Shown piece after piece: positions 15,829 through 25,065 of a DNA stretch of 64,000 bases. Below the pieces are notes generated by a model. It searched no databases. It was not told the origin of the DNA and worked only from the letters and a program-made list of their open reading frames with translations. Both the position numbers and the translations under genes were made by a program. Positions within the stretch are counted from its first letter, which is position 1. Every line of letters starts with the position of its first letter. Source of the stretch: Aldehydirespirator sp965221605 (lineage in GTDB: Bacteria > Actinomycetota > Acidimicrobiia > Acidimicrobiales > Aldehydirespiratoraceae); assembly GCA_965221605.1 (NCBI GenBank), contig CBDCSK010000015.1, positions 496,001-560,000 of the forward strand, read 5' to 3'.

Positions 15829-17058
15829 GTGACCGGCGAAGGGGTGCTCGACGGCCTGCGAGTCGTCGAAGGCTCGGCGTTCGTGGCCGCGCCATCGGGG
15901 GGAATGGCGCTGGCTCAGCTGGGAGCCGAGGTGGTGCGCTTCGACCGGATCGGCGGGGGCATCGACCACGGACGGTGGCCGCTCACCGCCGAGGGCCGCT
16001 CGCTGTACTGGGCCGGGCTGAACAAGGGCAAGAAGTCCCTGGCCGTCAACCTGCGCGATCCGGCCGCCCACGAGCTGCTGACCGAGCTGATCGGCGTTGC
16101 CGGCACCCTTCTCACCAACTTCCCGGCCCGTGGCTGGCTGGCGCCCGACAGGCTGACCGCCCGGCGACCCGATCTGGTGATGGTCGCCGTCACCGGCAAC
16201 CGCGACGGGACCACCGCGGTGGACTACACCGTCAACGCCGCGATCGGGTTCCCCATGGTGACCGGCCCCGCCGACCTCGACGGTCCGATCAACAGCGTGC
16301 TGCCGGCGTGGGATCTGCTGTGCGGACAGACCGCTGCCGTCGGGATCCTGGCCGCGGAGCGGCGCCGGCTGCTCACGGGAGAGGGGTCGGTGATGACGCT
16401 GGCATTGAGCGACGTGGCCCTGGCTGCCACCGCCGCGCTGGGTTACGTCGCCGAGGTCCAGGTCAACGGCGCGATCCGGCCCCGCTGCGGCAACGACCTC
16501 TACGGCGCATTCGGTGTGGAGCTGTCCACCGCCGACGACCGTCGCCTGTACGCGGTGGGCATCAGCGCCCGGCAGTGGGCATCGCTACTGGAGGCCACCG
16601 GGAGCGAGGCCGCGGTGGCTGAGATCGCCTCGGCCCGGGGCCTCGACTTCACCGACGAGGGCGACCGGTTCGAGGCCCGCCACGAGATCAAGGCGGTAAT
16701 GCAGGAATGGGCCGGCGGGCGGCCCTTCGCCGAGGCCGCCGAGTGTCTGGACGCGCTGGGAGTCTGCTGGGGTCCGTACCAGACTTTCACGGACCTCGTA
16801 GGGAACGACCCCCGCTGCTCGGCGGCGGCCGGGTTGTTCCGTGAGGTGGACCAGCCCGGTATCGGGCCCTACCTGGTGCCGGGATCGCCGCTGGCCTTCC
16901 CAACCGGCGCTGGGCAGGGGCCGGACTCGCTCGGCGACACCACGGTGGCTCCCGAGCTGGGGCAGCACACCGACGAGGTGCTGTCCGGATGGCTGGGACT
17001 CTCGGCAGGTGAGATCGGTCGGCTGCACGACGCCGGCGTGGTCGCGAGCGGGAGCTAG
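15829..17058 (+). CDS. CaiB/BaiF (family III) CoA-transferase
   Basis: 409 residues with the family N-terminus (VLDGLRVVEGSAFVAAPSGGMALAQLGAEVVRFD), the NKGKKSLAVNLRDP loop, DRLTARRPDLVMVAVTG, and a mid-protein LALSDVALAATAALG in the region of the catalytic Asp. These enzymes move CoA between organic acids. The substrate is not readable. It is transcribed alone from a TAGGTT leaderless promoter, next to the aromatic pathway, where it may activate a carboxylic acid. Confidence 0.9.
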   Translation: MTGEGVLDGLRVVEGSAFVAAPSGGMALAQLGAEVVRFDRIGGGIDHGRWPLTAEGRSLYWAGLNKGKKSLAVNLRDPAAHELLTELIGVAGTLLTNFPARGWLAPDRLTARRPDLVMVAVTGNRDGTTAVDYTVNAAIGFPMVTGPADLDGPINSVLPAWDLLCGQTAAVGILAAERRRLLTGEGSVMTLALSDVALAATAALGYVAEVQVNGAIRPRCGNDLYGAFGVELSTADDRRLYAVGISARQWASLLEATGSEAAVAEIASARGLDFTDEGDRFEARHEIKAVMQEWAGGRPFAEAAECLDALGVCWGPYQTFTDLVGNDPRCSAAAGLFREVDQPGIGPYLVPGSPLAFPTGAGQGPDSLGDTTVAPELGQHTDEVLSGWLGLSAGEIGRLHDAGVVASGS

Positions 17059-17192
17059 ATGGGACATGGCTCAGAATTGTCTGAGTTATTCAAGATCGCA
17101 GTTTGTGAAATATAGGACGCACCAATAACTAGGCTCTGACCTGCTATTTTTCCGAAAGCAAACGTTCGCCTTGCACAATTGTATACCGATGC

Positions 17193-17198
17193 TAGGTT
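17193..17198 (+). promoter_or_regulatory. Putative WhiB-gene promoter (-10 box)
   Basis: TAGGTT, with TTGCAC at 17171-17176 as a possible -35 (16-bp spacing). It ends eight bases before the ATG at 17207. Two direct copies of TTGTATACCGATGCT at 17179-17193 and 17197-17211 flank the box and could be a regulator site. Confidence 0.5.
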
Positions 17199-17206
17199 GT
17201 ATACCG

Positions 17207-17545
17207 ATGCTTGAGGTGTACGAGGCGGCCGTAGCTCCGGTGGGCTCCACGGCCTGGATGGAGCAGGGCCGCTGTGCGGGCGAGAGCGACCTGTTCTTCG
17301 CTCCGTTTGCCGAGCGGCCCGAGGCCAGGGTCCGCCGCGAGGCTCGGGCCCGGTCGATCTGCGATCAGTGCGTAGTACTGATCGCGTGCCGGGACTACGC
17401 CCGCAGGAACCGCGAACTCGGCTTCTGGGGAGGCGAGAGCGAGTCGGAGCGGGCCGAGGCCGGATTCGCTCCCACCACGCCGATCGTGGGCCGCAAGCGC
17501 GTCGCGGAAGAGCGCGCCCTCGACGCCATGCGCCGAGTCCGCTGA
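17207..17545 (+). CDS. WhiB-family iron-sulfur transcriptional regulator
   Basis: 112 residues from the ATG at 17207. It has the four WhiB cysteines in GRCAGE and ICDQCVVLIAC (C-x2-C-x5-C), followed by the turn motif GFWGGES and a basic C-terminus (GRKRVAEERALDAMRRVR). WhiB proteins hold a 4Fe-4S cluster and bind the main sigma factor; they are confined to Actinomycetota. In-frame starts exist further upstream (17171, 17189), but the promoter favours 17207. The target genes are unknown. Confidence 0.92.
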   Translation: MLEVYEAAVAPVGSTAWMEQGRCAGESDLFFAPFAERPEARVRREARARSICDQCVVLIACRDYARRNRELGFWGGESESERAEAGFAPTTPIVGRKRVAEERALDAMRRVR

Positions 17546-17616
17546 CAGGGCGGACTCATTCGCTAGCAGCGATCCGGGTAGGCTCGCCCATTCGCTCGCC
17601 CTCCAAGGAAGTCTGA

Positions 17617-19887
17617 ATGGGCCACACCCGTGGACGCGCGCTCGTGCTGCATCTGCTGCATCTGCTTCGGCGGAGCGTCGCCGCCCGGATCGCGGTTACG
17701 TCGGTCGCGCTGGCGGTCCTCGCGACCTCGCTGGCGCCGGGAGCGGCCGCCCAGCCCGCCGCGGTCTCGATACCCGACGCAGGCCTACGGGGCGCCATCG
17801 AGAGCGCCCTAGGCAAGCAGCCCGGCGAGGCGATCACCGAGGGCGATATGGCGCTGGTGGGCATCCTGGACGCCAGCTACGCGGGCATCACGCAACTCGA
17901 CGGCCTGCAGCACGCCGTCAACCTCCGTGCGCTGTACCTGCAGGGCAACAGCATCTCGGATGCGTCGAGCCTCGCGGGTCTGGCGCGCATGCAGGTGCTC
18001 TCCTTGCACAGCAACGACGTCACCGAGATCGACCTGACCGCAATGGCGGATCTGAGGTTCGTTGATCTCAGCGACAACGACCTGACGACCATCGATCTCT
18101 CCGGTCAGAGGACCGGGGTTGGGGAGGACGCTCGCAGCAGCAAGCTGTTCGCGCTGTGGCTCCACAACAACCGCCTGACGTCTGTCGACGTCTCGGGCCT
18201 GACTGCCCTACGAGATCGGCCCGACGGCGCGTCCCACGCCAACTATGTGAGCCTGCGGCTTGACCGCAACCAGTTGACGAGTGTCACCGGGCTTGCGGAC
18301 CTCCCGCGCCAGGTTTGGAGTCTGCGGCTCGGGCACAACCAGCTGACCTCGATCGATCTGCGGGGCGCGGAGCACCTCCACTACCTTCATCTCAACGACA
18401 ACCCGATCTCGAACACGTCCGATCTCGAGGGCTTCACGTCCTTGACCGACCTCCGGAGACTCCACCTCTACGGGACCGACATCTCGGCCATCGACCTGGC
18501 CAACTTCTCGCGGCTGGAGCGGGCCTTCCTCAACGACAACAAGCTCACCTCGGTCGATGTGACCGGACTGGACAGCATCCAGAGGCTGTGGCTGAGAGGG
18601 AACCGCATCACCCAGATCGACGGGTTGCGAGACATCGGCGACACCCTCATCTCGCTCAATCTGAGAACCAACCGCCTGCCGTCGATCGACCTGTCGGGAC
18701 TGGCCAACCTCCGCCAGCTCTACTTGAGCGACAACCAGCTCACCTCGGTGGACTTGAGTCCCGTGACCCACCTGGGCGTCCTGTGGCTCGACAACGGTTC
18801 GACTTCGGCAGGGAGTACCCCCGACCCCGCCTACCAGAACCAGATCACGACCCTCGTGCAGCTGCCCCGGTTCCTCACCGACCTCAGGCTGGCCGGCAAT
18901 CCCTTGGCCGAGCCGGTCCCGGTGTCGTCGAGAACGGGTCTGCGGAAGCTGTATGTGAGCGACAACCAGATCTCGGACCTGTCCCAGCTGTCCGGACTCC
19001 CCGGCCTGACCGAGCTGGGGCTGACGAACATGGGCCTGCGGGGTCCGGACCTGTCCGACCTGGCCGGGCTGCGGGCGCTGGAGAAGCTGGACCTGAGGAA
19101 CAACACGATCACGGACCTGTCGGCTCTGGCCCCCTTGGTCCGGCTGATCGAGATCCGGCTCGACAACAACTTTGTCGGCGATGTCTCGCCGCTGGCGAAC
19201 ATGGGTGGCCTCAGGGACCTGTACGTGACCGGCAACCTCATCAGGGACTTCGCGCCGCTGCGCGACCTGATCGTGGCCGGGTTGACGATCCACGGCGATG
19301 ACCGGCAGCGGGGCGACTCGCCCGACAACTTCTTCTGGGACCTGGACGCGTCGGGCTCGGTCCACGGTTGGAACCTGAGCCGGCTGGCCGCCGACGGGGT
19401 CCTGGACGATACCGAGTGCGGGCTCGACCTGATCTGCCCCGGTCTCTTGATCGAGCGCTGGGTGATCGCCGTCTGGCTCGTGCGCGTGCTCGACGGCGGC
19501 GATCCCGAGCCGCTCGGCTTCAACCGGTTCGAGGATGTGCACCCCGGCCTGCTGTGGGCCGCGCACGCCGAGCGTCTCGCCGAACTGGGCATAGTGTCCG
19601 GCTGCTCGGCCGAGCCGGCCCGGTTCTGCCCCCAGGCGCCCGTGTCCAGGGCCCGGATGGCAACCGTGCTCGCTCGGGCCTTCAACCTGGAGTCGGACAC
19701 CGGTGCCGGGTTCGTCGACGTCGACCCGCAGAGCCCGCACGCGGCCGGCATCGACGCCATCGCCGCGGCCGGCATCAGCGAGGGCTGCGGGGCCGGACCC
19801 GATCAGTACTGCCCCGACGAACTGGTCACGAGGGGCCAGGCAGCCACCTTCATCGCCAAGGCTCGAGACCACGCCCGCGGCGGCTAG
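17617..19887 (+). CDS. Secreted leucine-rich-repeat protein with C-terminal S-layer-homology domains
   Basis: 756 residues: a signal peptide with basic start and Ala-rich end (to about residue 46, AAA-QPAA), an internalin-like LRR array from about 75 to 560 (repeats such as LRALYLQGNSISD, LYLSDNQLTSVDLS, EKLDLRNNTITD), then SLH-type repeats (VWLVRVLDGGDPE, LGIVSGCSAEPARFCPQAPVSRARMATVLARAF, GISEGCGAGPDQYCPDELVTRGQAATFIAKA). SLH domains normally anchor a protein to the cell surface, and the LRRs would present a binding face. The same SLH type occurs in the gene at 45092. Its last four bases overlap the convergent dehydrogenase. Confidence 0.88.
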   Translation: MGHTRGRALVLHLLHLLRRSVAARIAVTSVALAVLATSLAPGAAAQPAAVSIPDAGLRGAIESALGKQPGEAITEGDMALVGILDASYAGITQLDGLQHAVNLRALYLQGNSISDASSLAGLARMQVLSLHSNDVTEIDLTAMADLRFVDLSDNDLTTIDLSGQRTGVGEDARSSKLFALWLHNNRLTSVDVSGLTALRDRPDGASHANYVSLRLDRNQLTSVTGLADLPRQVWSLRLGHNQLTSIDLRGAEHLHYLHLNDNPISNTSDLEGFTSLTDLRRLHLYGTDISAIDLANFSRLERAFLNDNKLTSVDVTGLDSIQRLWLRGNRITQIDGLRDIGDTLISLNLRTNRLPSIDLSGLANLRQLYLSDNQLTSVDLSPVTHLGVLWLDNGSTSAGSTPDPAYQNQITTLVQLPRFLTDLRLAGNPLAEPVPVSSRTGLRKLYVSDNQISDLSQLSGLPGLTELGLTNMGLRGPDLSDLAGLRALEKLDLRNNTITDLSALAPLVRLIEIRLDNNFVGDVSPLANMGGLRDLYVTGNLIRDFAPLRDLIVAGLTIHGDDRQRGDSPDNFFWDLDASGSVHGWNLSRLAADGVLDDTECGLDLICPGLLIERWVIAVWLVRVLDGGDPEPLGFNRFEDVHPGLLWAAHAERLAELGIVSGCSAEPARFCPQAPVSRARMATVLARAFNLESDTGAGFVDVDPQSPHAAGIDAIAAAGISEGCGAGPDQYCPDELVTRGQAATFIAKARDHARGG

Positions 19888-21008
19888 CGGCCTGGAGCGG
19901 CCAGGCTGATGACCAGGCTGCCGACGTGACGCTTGGCCGCGAAGGCCGCCTGAGCAGTGTGGATCTCCTCCAAGGGATACGTGCCGCCCACCACGGGCCG
20001 GACCTCGCCCCGCTCTATGTAGCCGACCAGATCAGCGAAGACCGCGGGCTCGTAGACGGTGGCGCCGTGTAGCTGCAGGTCCTTCAGGTAGAGCGTGCGC
20101 AGGTCCAGCTCCACGATGGGTCCCGCGATGGCCCCCGAGGTCACGTAGCAGCCGCCCCGGTTGAGGCCCTCGAGCCAGCCGCCGAAGCTGTCGCCCCCGA
20201 CGATGTCGGCGACCACGTCGAAGGTGCCGCCGTTGGCTTCGATCGCGGCTGCGACCACATCGGAAGACTCCCGGGCCACCACCGCATCCGCGCCGAGATC
20301 GCTGACCGCGGCCAGCTTGGACTGCCCGGCGACGGCGACCACCCGGGCCCCGTGCCGCTTGGCGAGCTGTACCAGCGCGCTGCCCACACCGCCCGAGGCG
20401 CCCGGGACCGCGATCGTCGCGCCCGGGCCCAGCCCGGACCGCTGGAGCATGTGCTCCGCCGTCGACCACGAGCAGGCGAAGCTGGCCAGCTCGATGTCGG
20501 AGAGCTCGGTCGACACCGGGTAGACGTTCTCGCCGGGAACCGTGCAGTACTCCGCGAAGCCGCCGTCCCGCTCGCTTCCCAGGTAGCCGGCGAGCTCGCG
20601 GTCGCCGGGGCGGTCCCGGTCCCTCAGCCACGGGTCGATCAGCACCCGGTGCCCCAGGAGGCCGGCGTCGGCGCCCTCGCCGGCCGAGACCACGACACCC
20701 GCGATGTCGGCGCCCTGGATCCGGGGGAAGGACAGGCCGCTGCGGCCCCAGCCCGAGTCGTCGGGGTCCGCCTCGGAGAACCCCTCCGAGCCCGTGGCCG
20801 AGGTGACCGCCCGGCTGTACCAGCCGACCCTCGTATTGATGTCGGTGTTGTTCATGCCGCAGGCGGCCACCTGCACCAGCACGTCGCCCGGGCCGGGGCG
20901 GGGCACACCCACGTCATCGCGCACCTCCACCATCTCGGGTCCGCCGGTGCCCAGCAGCAGCGCGGCCCGCATCACCGCGGGCAGCTCAGAGTCGGGCACG
21001 GTCGGCAT
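19884..21008 (-). CDS. Zinc-binding-type alcohol dehydrogenase / quinone oxidoreductase (MDR family)
   Basis: 374 residues with an N-terminal GroES-like domain (GPGDVLVQVAACGMNNTDINTRVG) and a Rossmann domain with AVPGASGGVGSALVQLAKRHGARVVAVAG. The QIQGADIAGVVVSAGEG segment is typical of MDR dehydrogenases. It carries out NAD(P)H-linked reduction or oxidation of an unknown carbonyl. The ATG at 21008 lies in the same frame as, and ten bases behind, the TGA ending the sulfotransferase-like fragment. Confidence 0.88.
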   Translation of the reverse strand: MPTVPDSELPAVMRAALLLGTGGPEMVEVRDDVGVPRPGPGDVLVQVAACGMNNTDINTRVGWYSRAVTSATGSEGFSEADPDDSGWGRSGLSFPRIQGADIAGVVVSAGEGADAGLLGHRVLIDPWLRDRDRPGDRELAGYLGSERDGGFAEYCTVPGENVYPVSTELSDIELASFACSWSTAEHMLQRSGLGPGATIAVPGASGGVGSALVQLAKRHGARVVAVAGQSKLAAVSDLGADAVVARESSDVVAAAIEANGGTFDVVADIVGGDSFGGWLEGLNRGGCYVTSGAIAGPIVELDLRTLYLKDLQLHGATVYEPAVFADLVGYIERGEVRPVVGGTYPLEEIHTAQAAFAAKRHVGSLVISLAAPGR

Positions 21009-21017
21009 GGTCGGCGC

Positions 21018-21299
21018 TCATGGCACGAGCCGGTGGGAGTGCATGGCGTGGTAGTGGGGCAGGCAGGCCTCGTACCCCCGCCGGGCCGCCGCCACCAGAT
21101 CCTCCCATACCGCCTCGTAGCTGAGCTCGGGCCGGTACTGGATGTGGCTTTCAGGCGGGCGGGTGTCGTTGCCGATCGAGTACCAAACCTCCCCGAAGGG
21201 CTCGTGAACGCACTCATGGTCACCCCGCTGGCTCATCATCCGCTCGAAGGCGGTTGACGTCGATCGGGGCACCGCCCAAAGCACGAGGATCGGGATCAT
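21018..21299 (-). pseudogene. Sulfotransferase-like fragment (internally shortened)
   Basis: 93 residues. The N-terminal part LVLWAVPRSTSTAFERMMSQRGDHECVHEPFG matches the phosphosulfate-loop start of a sulfotransferase-like family whose members I recall as about 240-260 residues. The last part (CLPHYHAMHSHRL) looks like their C-terminal end, so the middle appears deleted. It could also be a short real protein. It lies between the FAD/GcvT oxidoreductase and the MDR dehydrogenase, all on the minus strand and closely spaced, so it may still be transcribed. Confidence 0.5.
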
Positions 21300-21317
21300 G
21301 CTCGCACCTCCGGATGG

Positions 21318-23822
21318 CTAGGCACGCAGTCGCGTGTTGGTCGGATCGTGCACGGCCTTGCCCAGCACCCGGGCACGGCACAGCTCGCCCACCACCCGCA
21401 CCTCCAGGGCGGTGCCGGGCTCGGCGTGCTCGGGGGCCAGGTAGGCGAAGGCAAGGCTCTGGCGGCTGTGGAACCCGTAGGCGCCCGAGGTCGCCAGCCC
21501 CACGGCCTGCCCGCCCGCGTAGACGCCGTCGGCCGCGTGAACGTCGGCATGGTCGGCTTCGACGGCCAGGTAAGCGAGCCGCCAGCGGTAGGGCTCCTCC
21601 CCCGAGGCGGCCCGGGCCCGGCGGGCCAGCAGCGCATCGCGGCCCACGAAGCCGCCCTTGCCGGTCTTCACGAAACGGTGCAGTCCGGCCTCGTCGGGGT
21701 TCACGTCGTGGGTGAGTTCGCGGCTGGTGCAGTAGCGCTTCTCCATGCGCAGCGAGTCGAGGGCATGGTTGCCGGCGTCGGCCACTCCCAAGGGCTCTCC
21801 CGTCTCCCACAGGGCGTCGTAGACGGTGGCGAGGTCCTCGACGGGCAGGTGCAGCTCCCATCCCAGCTCGCCGGTGAATCCCACCCGCAGGGCCCGCACG
21901 CCCGCCACGCCGGCCACGTCGATGATCCTGGCTCGCAGCCATCCGAAGGACTCGTTGCTGAGATCGGCGCCCGTCAGGCGGGCCAGCAGGTGCCGGGCCG
22001 CGGGCCCGGTCACGTTGAGCACGCCCAGCTCGGTCGACCGGGTCACGAGCTCGGCTGCGGCGCCGTCGGGCCAGTGCGTCTCGAAGAACTCCCGGTCCTT
22101 GCCCTCGCCGGCTGCGGCCGAGACCAGGTAGAGGTGGTCGTCGGCCAGACGGCTGACGGTCAGCTCGCTCTCGATCCGGCCCTGCGGTGTCAGCAGGTAG
22201 GTGAGGCCGATGCGCCCGGGGTCGGGCACGGTGTTGGTGGTGAGGTGGTCGAGCACTGCGGCCGCGTCGGGGCCGATCAGGTCGAACTTGGCGAACGCGG
22301 TGGCGTCGAGGATCCCGACCCGCTCCCGCACGGCCCGGCACTCCTCGGCCACCGTGTCGAACCAGCCGGTGTGCCGGAACGAGACCATGTCCTGCTGCGG
22401 CAGCCCGGCCGCGGCCGGGAACCACTTGGGCCGCTCCCAGCCGTAGATCTGGGTGAACACCGCTCCCTTGCCGTGCAGGCGCCTGTAGAGGGGAGTGCTG
22501 CGGTAGGGGCGCCCGGCCGGCCGCTCCAGGCCGGGCAGCGGTGTCTGGTGGCGGTACTGGTGGTCCTCGGTTCCCTTCGTGCGGCCGTAGGACATGACAT
22601 CGGCACGGTCGATGTAGCCCAGCCGGCGGGCGTCGTAGGCCCGCACGCTCACCCCGGTGGTACCGTGCACCATCCAGCGGGCCAGTTCCCGGCCCAGTCC
22701 CGGACCGTCGGCGATCCCGACCTGCACGCCGGCCATCTGCCAGAAGTTGGGCACCCCCGACGGACCCAGGAGGGGCTCGCCGTCGGGCGGGTAGGAGATG
22801 GCACCGCAGATCACCTGTTTGATCCCCAGCGGCTCGAGCACCGGCATCCGCTCGAAGGCCCGGGCCAGCCACGGGCCGACCCGGTCGAAGTCGGCGTCGA
22901 ACAGAGGGTTCTCCAGCGACCAGTCCGGCCCGTCGCCGTCGTGCCACACGGCCTCGGCGCCGGTCTGCTCGTAGATGCCGATGAGGCCCGACTGCTGCTC
23001 CTGGCGCAGGTAGCCCGACACGTAGTCGTCTCGCACCACCGGCAGCTCCCGGTCGAGGTCCGCGAACTCGGGCACCGGCTCGGTCAGCAGGTAGGTGTGG
23101 AGCACGTTGGCGATGGGCACGTCGAGCCCCACCATCCGGGCCACCCGGTGGGCGTAGCAGCCCGCCGCGTTCACGACGTGCTCGGTCCGCACCCTGCCCC
23201 GTTCGGTGTCCACGTCGAAGCTGCCGTCGCTCCTCCGCCGGATGCCCAGCACCCGGTTGCGGCGGCTGACCGCCGCGCCCAGGTTCCGGGCGGCCCGCAC
23301 CATGGCGTTGGCCGCCCCGGCGGGGTCGACATGGCCGTCGTCGGGGGTGTGGACCGCGCCCAGCATCCCGTCGGTCGCGTAGAAGGGGTGCAGCTCGGAG
23401 ATCCGGACCGGGTCGGCCCACTCCATGGCGTTGCCCACGTAGGTGGCCGGGCCGAGCTGGGCTCTCAGCCAGTCCACCTCCTCGGCGCTGTAGGCCACCC
23501 GGAGGCTGCCGCTGCGGTGCCAGGAGGTGGCCACCCCGCTCTCGGCCTCCAGCGAGGCGTACAACTCGCAGGCGTAGCGGCGGAAGTCGGCCAGCACATA
23601 GCTCGACACCGAGTGGGTGACCTGGCCCGCGGCGTGCCAGGTCGAGCCTGACGTCAGCTCGGCCTTCTCGACCAGCAGGGTGTCCGTCCAACCCTCGTGG
23701 GCGAGGTGATACAGCGCGCTGGCGCCGCAGATCCCGCCGCCGATGATCACGACTCGAGCCGAGTCCGGCAGCCTGGCACTGGCACGACCGGCTCCACCGG
23801 GCTCAACGGATCCTTCAGCCAC
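21318..23822 (-). CDS. FAD-dependent oxidoreductase with GcvT domain (dimethylglycine/sarcosine dehydrogenase-like)
   Basis: 834 residues in two parts. Residues about 20-400 form a DAO-type flavoprotein with VVIIGGGICGASALYHLA and the SGSTWHAAGQV flavin-attachment region. The rest is a folate-binding GcvT/aminomethyltransferase domain (AVRERVGILDATAFAKFDLIGPDA, LNVTGPAARHLLARL, VGFTGELGWELHLP, SLRMEKRY, FVGRDALLARR). Such enzymes oxidatively demethylate N-methyl amines and pass the C1 unit to tetrahydrofolate. It is a paralogue of the gene at 57609. It diverges from the aminotransferase-Rieske operon, which suggests joint degradation of a methylated amino compound. Confidence 0.9.
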   Translation of the reverse strand: MAEGSVEPGGAGRASARLPDSARVVIIGGGICGASALYHLAHEGWTDTLLVEKAELTSGSTWHAAGQVTHSVSSYVLADFRRYACELYASLEAESGVATSWHRSGSLRVAYSAEEVDWLRAQLGPATYVGNAMEWADPVRISELHPFYATDGMLGAVHTPDDGHVDPAGAANAMVRAARNLGAAVSRRNRVLGIRRRSDGSFDVDTERGRVRTEHVVNAAGCYAHRVARMVGLDVPIANVLHTYLLTEPVPEFADLDRELPVVRDDYVSGYLRQEQQSGLIGIYEQTGAEAVWHDGDGPDWSLENPLFDADFDRVGPWLARAFERMPVLEPLGIKQVICGAISYPPDGEPLLGPSGVPNFWQMAGVQVGIADGPGLGRELARWMVHGTTGVSVRAYDARRLGYIDRADVMSYGRTKGTEDHQYRHQTPLPGLERPAGRPYRSTPLYRRLHGKGAVFTQIYGWERPKWFPAAAGLPQQDMVSFRHTGWFDTVAEECRAVRERVGILDATAFAKFDLIGPDAAAVLDHLTTNTVPDPGRIGLTYLLTPQGRIESELTVSRLADDHLYLVSAAAGEGKDREFFETHWPDGAAAELVTRSTELGVLNVTGPAARHLLARLTGADLSNESFGWLRARIIDVAGVAGVRALRVGFTGELGWELHLPVEDLATVYDALWETGEPLGVADAGNHALDSLRMEKRYCTSRELTHDVNPDEAGLHRFVKTGKGGFVGRDALLARRARAASGEEPYRWRLAYLAVEADHADVHAADGVYAGGQAVGLATSGAYGFHSRQSLAFAYLAPEHAEPGTALEVRVVGELCRARVLGKAVHDPTNTRLRA

Positions 23823-23952
23823 CTTGCCCCTCTCTCAACAAATCCGCCCCGGCGGGCGCCGGAGCGCGACGATATCGCCGCGGATGGGGCACAATACGGC
23901 AACCAGCGCAAGCCGATTCGGCGGCGGCAACAGCAGGACACAGGAGGTCGAG

Positions 23953-25065
23953 ATGCGCCTCTCGCATCCGGGTCTGGCCGATCCGGAGTTCTATGTGCCC
24001 GGTCTTCCCGCCGACTACGTGGCCGCCCGCTACGGCTTGCGTCCCGCCGACATCGCCAAGCTCGGCTCGGCCGAGAATCCCCTGGGCGCATCGCCGCTGG
24101 CGGTGCAGGCTGTCCGCGAGCGGCTGGACGACCTCCACCTGTACCCGTCGTGGACCGCAGAGGCGCTGCGGGAGAGGATCTCGCTCCGCTACGGCTTCGA
24201 GCCCGAGAGGATCATGTGCGGTGCGGGAGAGACCGAGATCATCTCGTGGCTCGTCCGGGCGCTCTGCGAGCCGGGCGGGCGCATCCAGATGCCCGGCCCG
24301 TGCTTTCCCATCTACCACCTGTTCGCCGAGGCCGAAGGCCGGATCCCGGTACTGGTGCGCTCCGCCACCGACCGGAGAACCATGTCGGTGGATGTCGAGA
24401 CCTACATCGGCGCCATCGGCGCCGACACCCGGATCGTGTTCGTCACCAACCCGCACAGCCCCTCGGGCACGTGGATGACCGAGAGCGATGTCCGGCGCAT
24501 CGTCGAAGCCGCGCCAACCGCTCTGGTGGTGCTCGACGAGGCCTACGTGCACTACTCGGGCTCCGACGGTTACCTCCACCTCGCCGACGAGTACGCCAAT
24601 CTGGTGGTGCTGCGCACCTTCTCCAAGGCGTTCGGCCTCGCCGGCCTGCGAGTCGGCTTCGGTGTCGGGCCGAAGCCGGTGGTCGACGCCTGCCTGGCGG
24701 TGAAGCCGACCTGGAACATGGGGGTGCTCCAGACCGCCGGGGCGGCCGCGGCCCTCGACGACAAGGACCACCTCGACGCGACGGTGGCCGTCATCTCCAG
24801 GGGGCGGGCCCACGCCCAGGCCCGCTTCGAGGAGCTCGACCGGTTCCGGATGGTGCCCGGCAGCCGGTCCAACTTCTTCCTGGTGGAGATCCTCGACCCG
24901 GCAACCGACTCGACCGAGGTGTTCGAGGGTCTATTGGAGCGGGGAGTGATCGTGAAGGACGGCTCGGTGTCGTTCCGGGGGCTGGACGGGCGGTTCCTGC
25001 GGTGCGACGCCAACCTGCCCGAGCGGATGGACCGCCTCGTGGACGCCCTGGCGGACCTGCCGTGA
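23953..25065 (+). CDS. PLP-dependent aminotransferase, histidinol-phosphate aminotransferase-like (class I/II)
   Basis: 370 residues. The ATG at 23953 has a strong AGGAGG five bases upstream. Motifs: SAENPLGASPLAVQAV, YPSWTAEALRERIS, AGETEIISWLVRAL, NPHSPSGTWM, VLDEAYVHYSG and the PLP lysine in RTFSKAFGLAGLRVGFG. It resembles HisC, but the context (FAD demethylase, Rieske oxygenase) points to catabolism rather than histidine synthesis. The stop overlaps the Rieske gene start (GTGA), so translation is coupled. Confidence 0.88.
   Translation: MRLSHPGLADPEFYVPGLPADYVAARYGLRPADIAKLGSAENPLGASPLAVQAVRERLDDLHLYPSWTAEALRERISLRYGFEPERIMCGAGETEIISWLVRALCEPGGRIQMPGPCFPIYHLFAEAEGRIPVLVRSATDRRTMSVDVETYIGAIGADTRIVFVTNPHSPSGTWMTESDVRRIVEAAPTALVVLDEAYVHYSGSDGYLHLADEYANLVVLRTFSKAFGLAGLRVGFGVGPKPVVDACLAVKPTWNMGVLQTAGAAAALDDKDHLDATVAVISRGRAHAQARFEELDRFRMVPGSRSNFFLVEILDPATDSTEVFEGLLERGVIVKDGSVSFRGLDGRFLRCDANLPERMDRLVDALADLP

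Noticed and set aside
19884..21299. The TGA ending the sulfotransferase-like fragment is in frame with the next gene, as in a selenoprotein
   Set aside because: The residues around the TGA match no redox motif, the sequence after it is the normal start of the MDR dehydrogenase, and I see no suitable hairpin. The frame match is a one-in-three coincidence.
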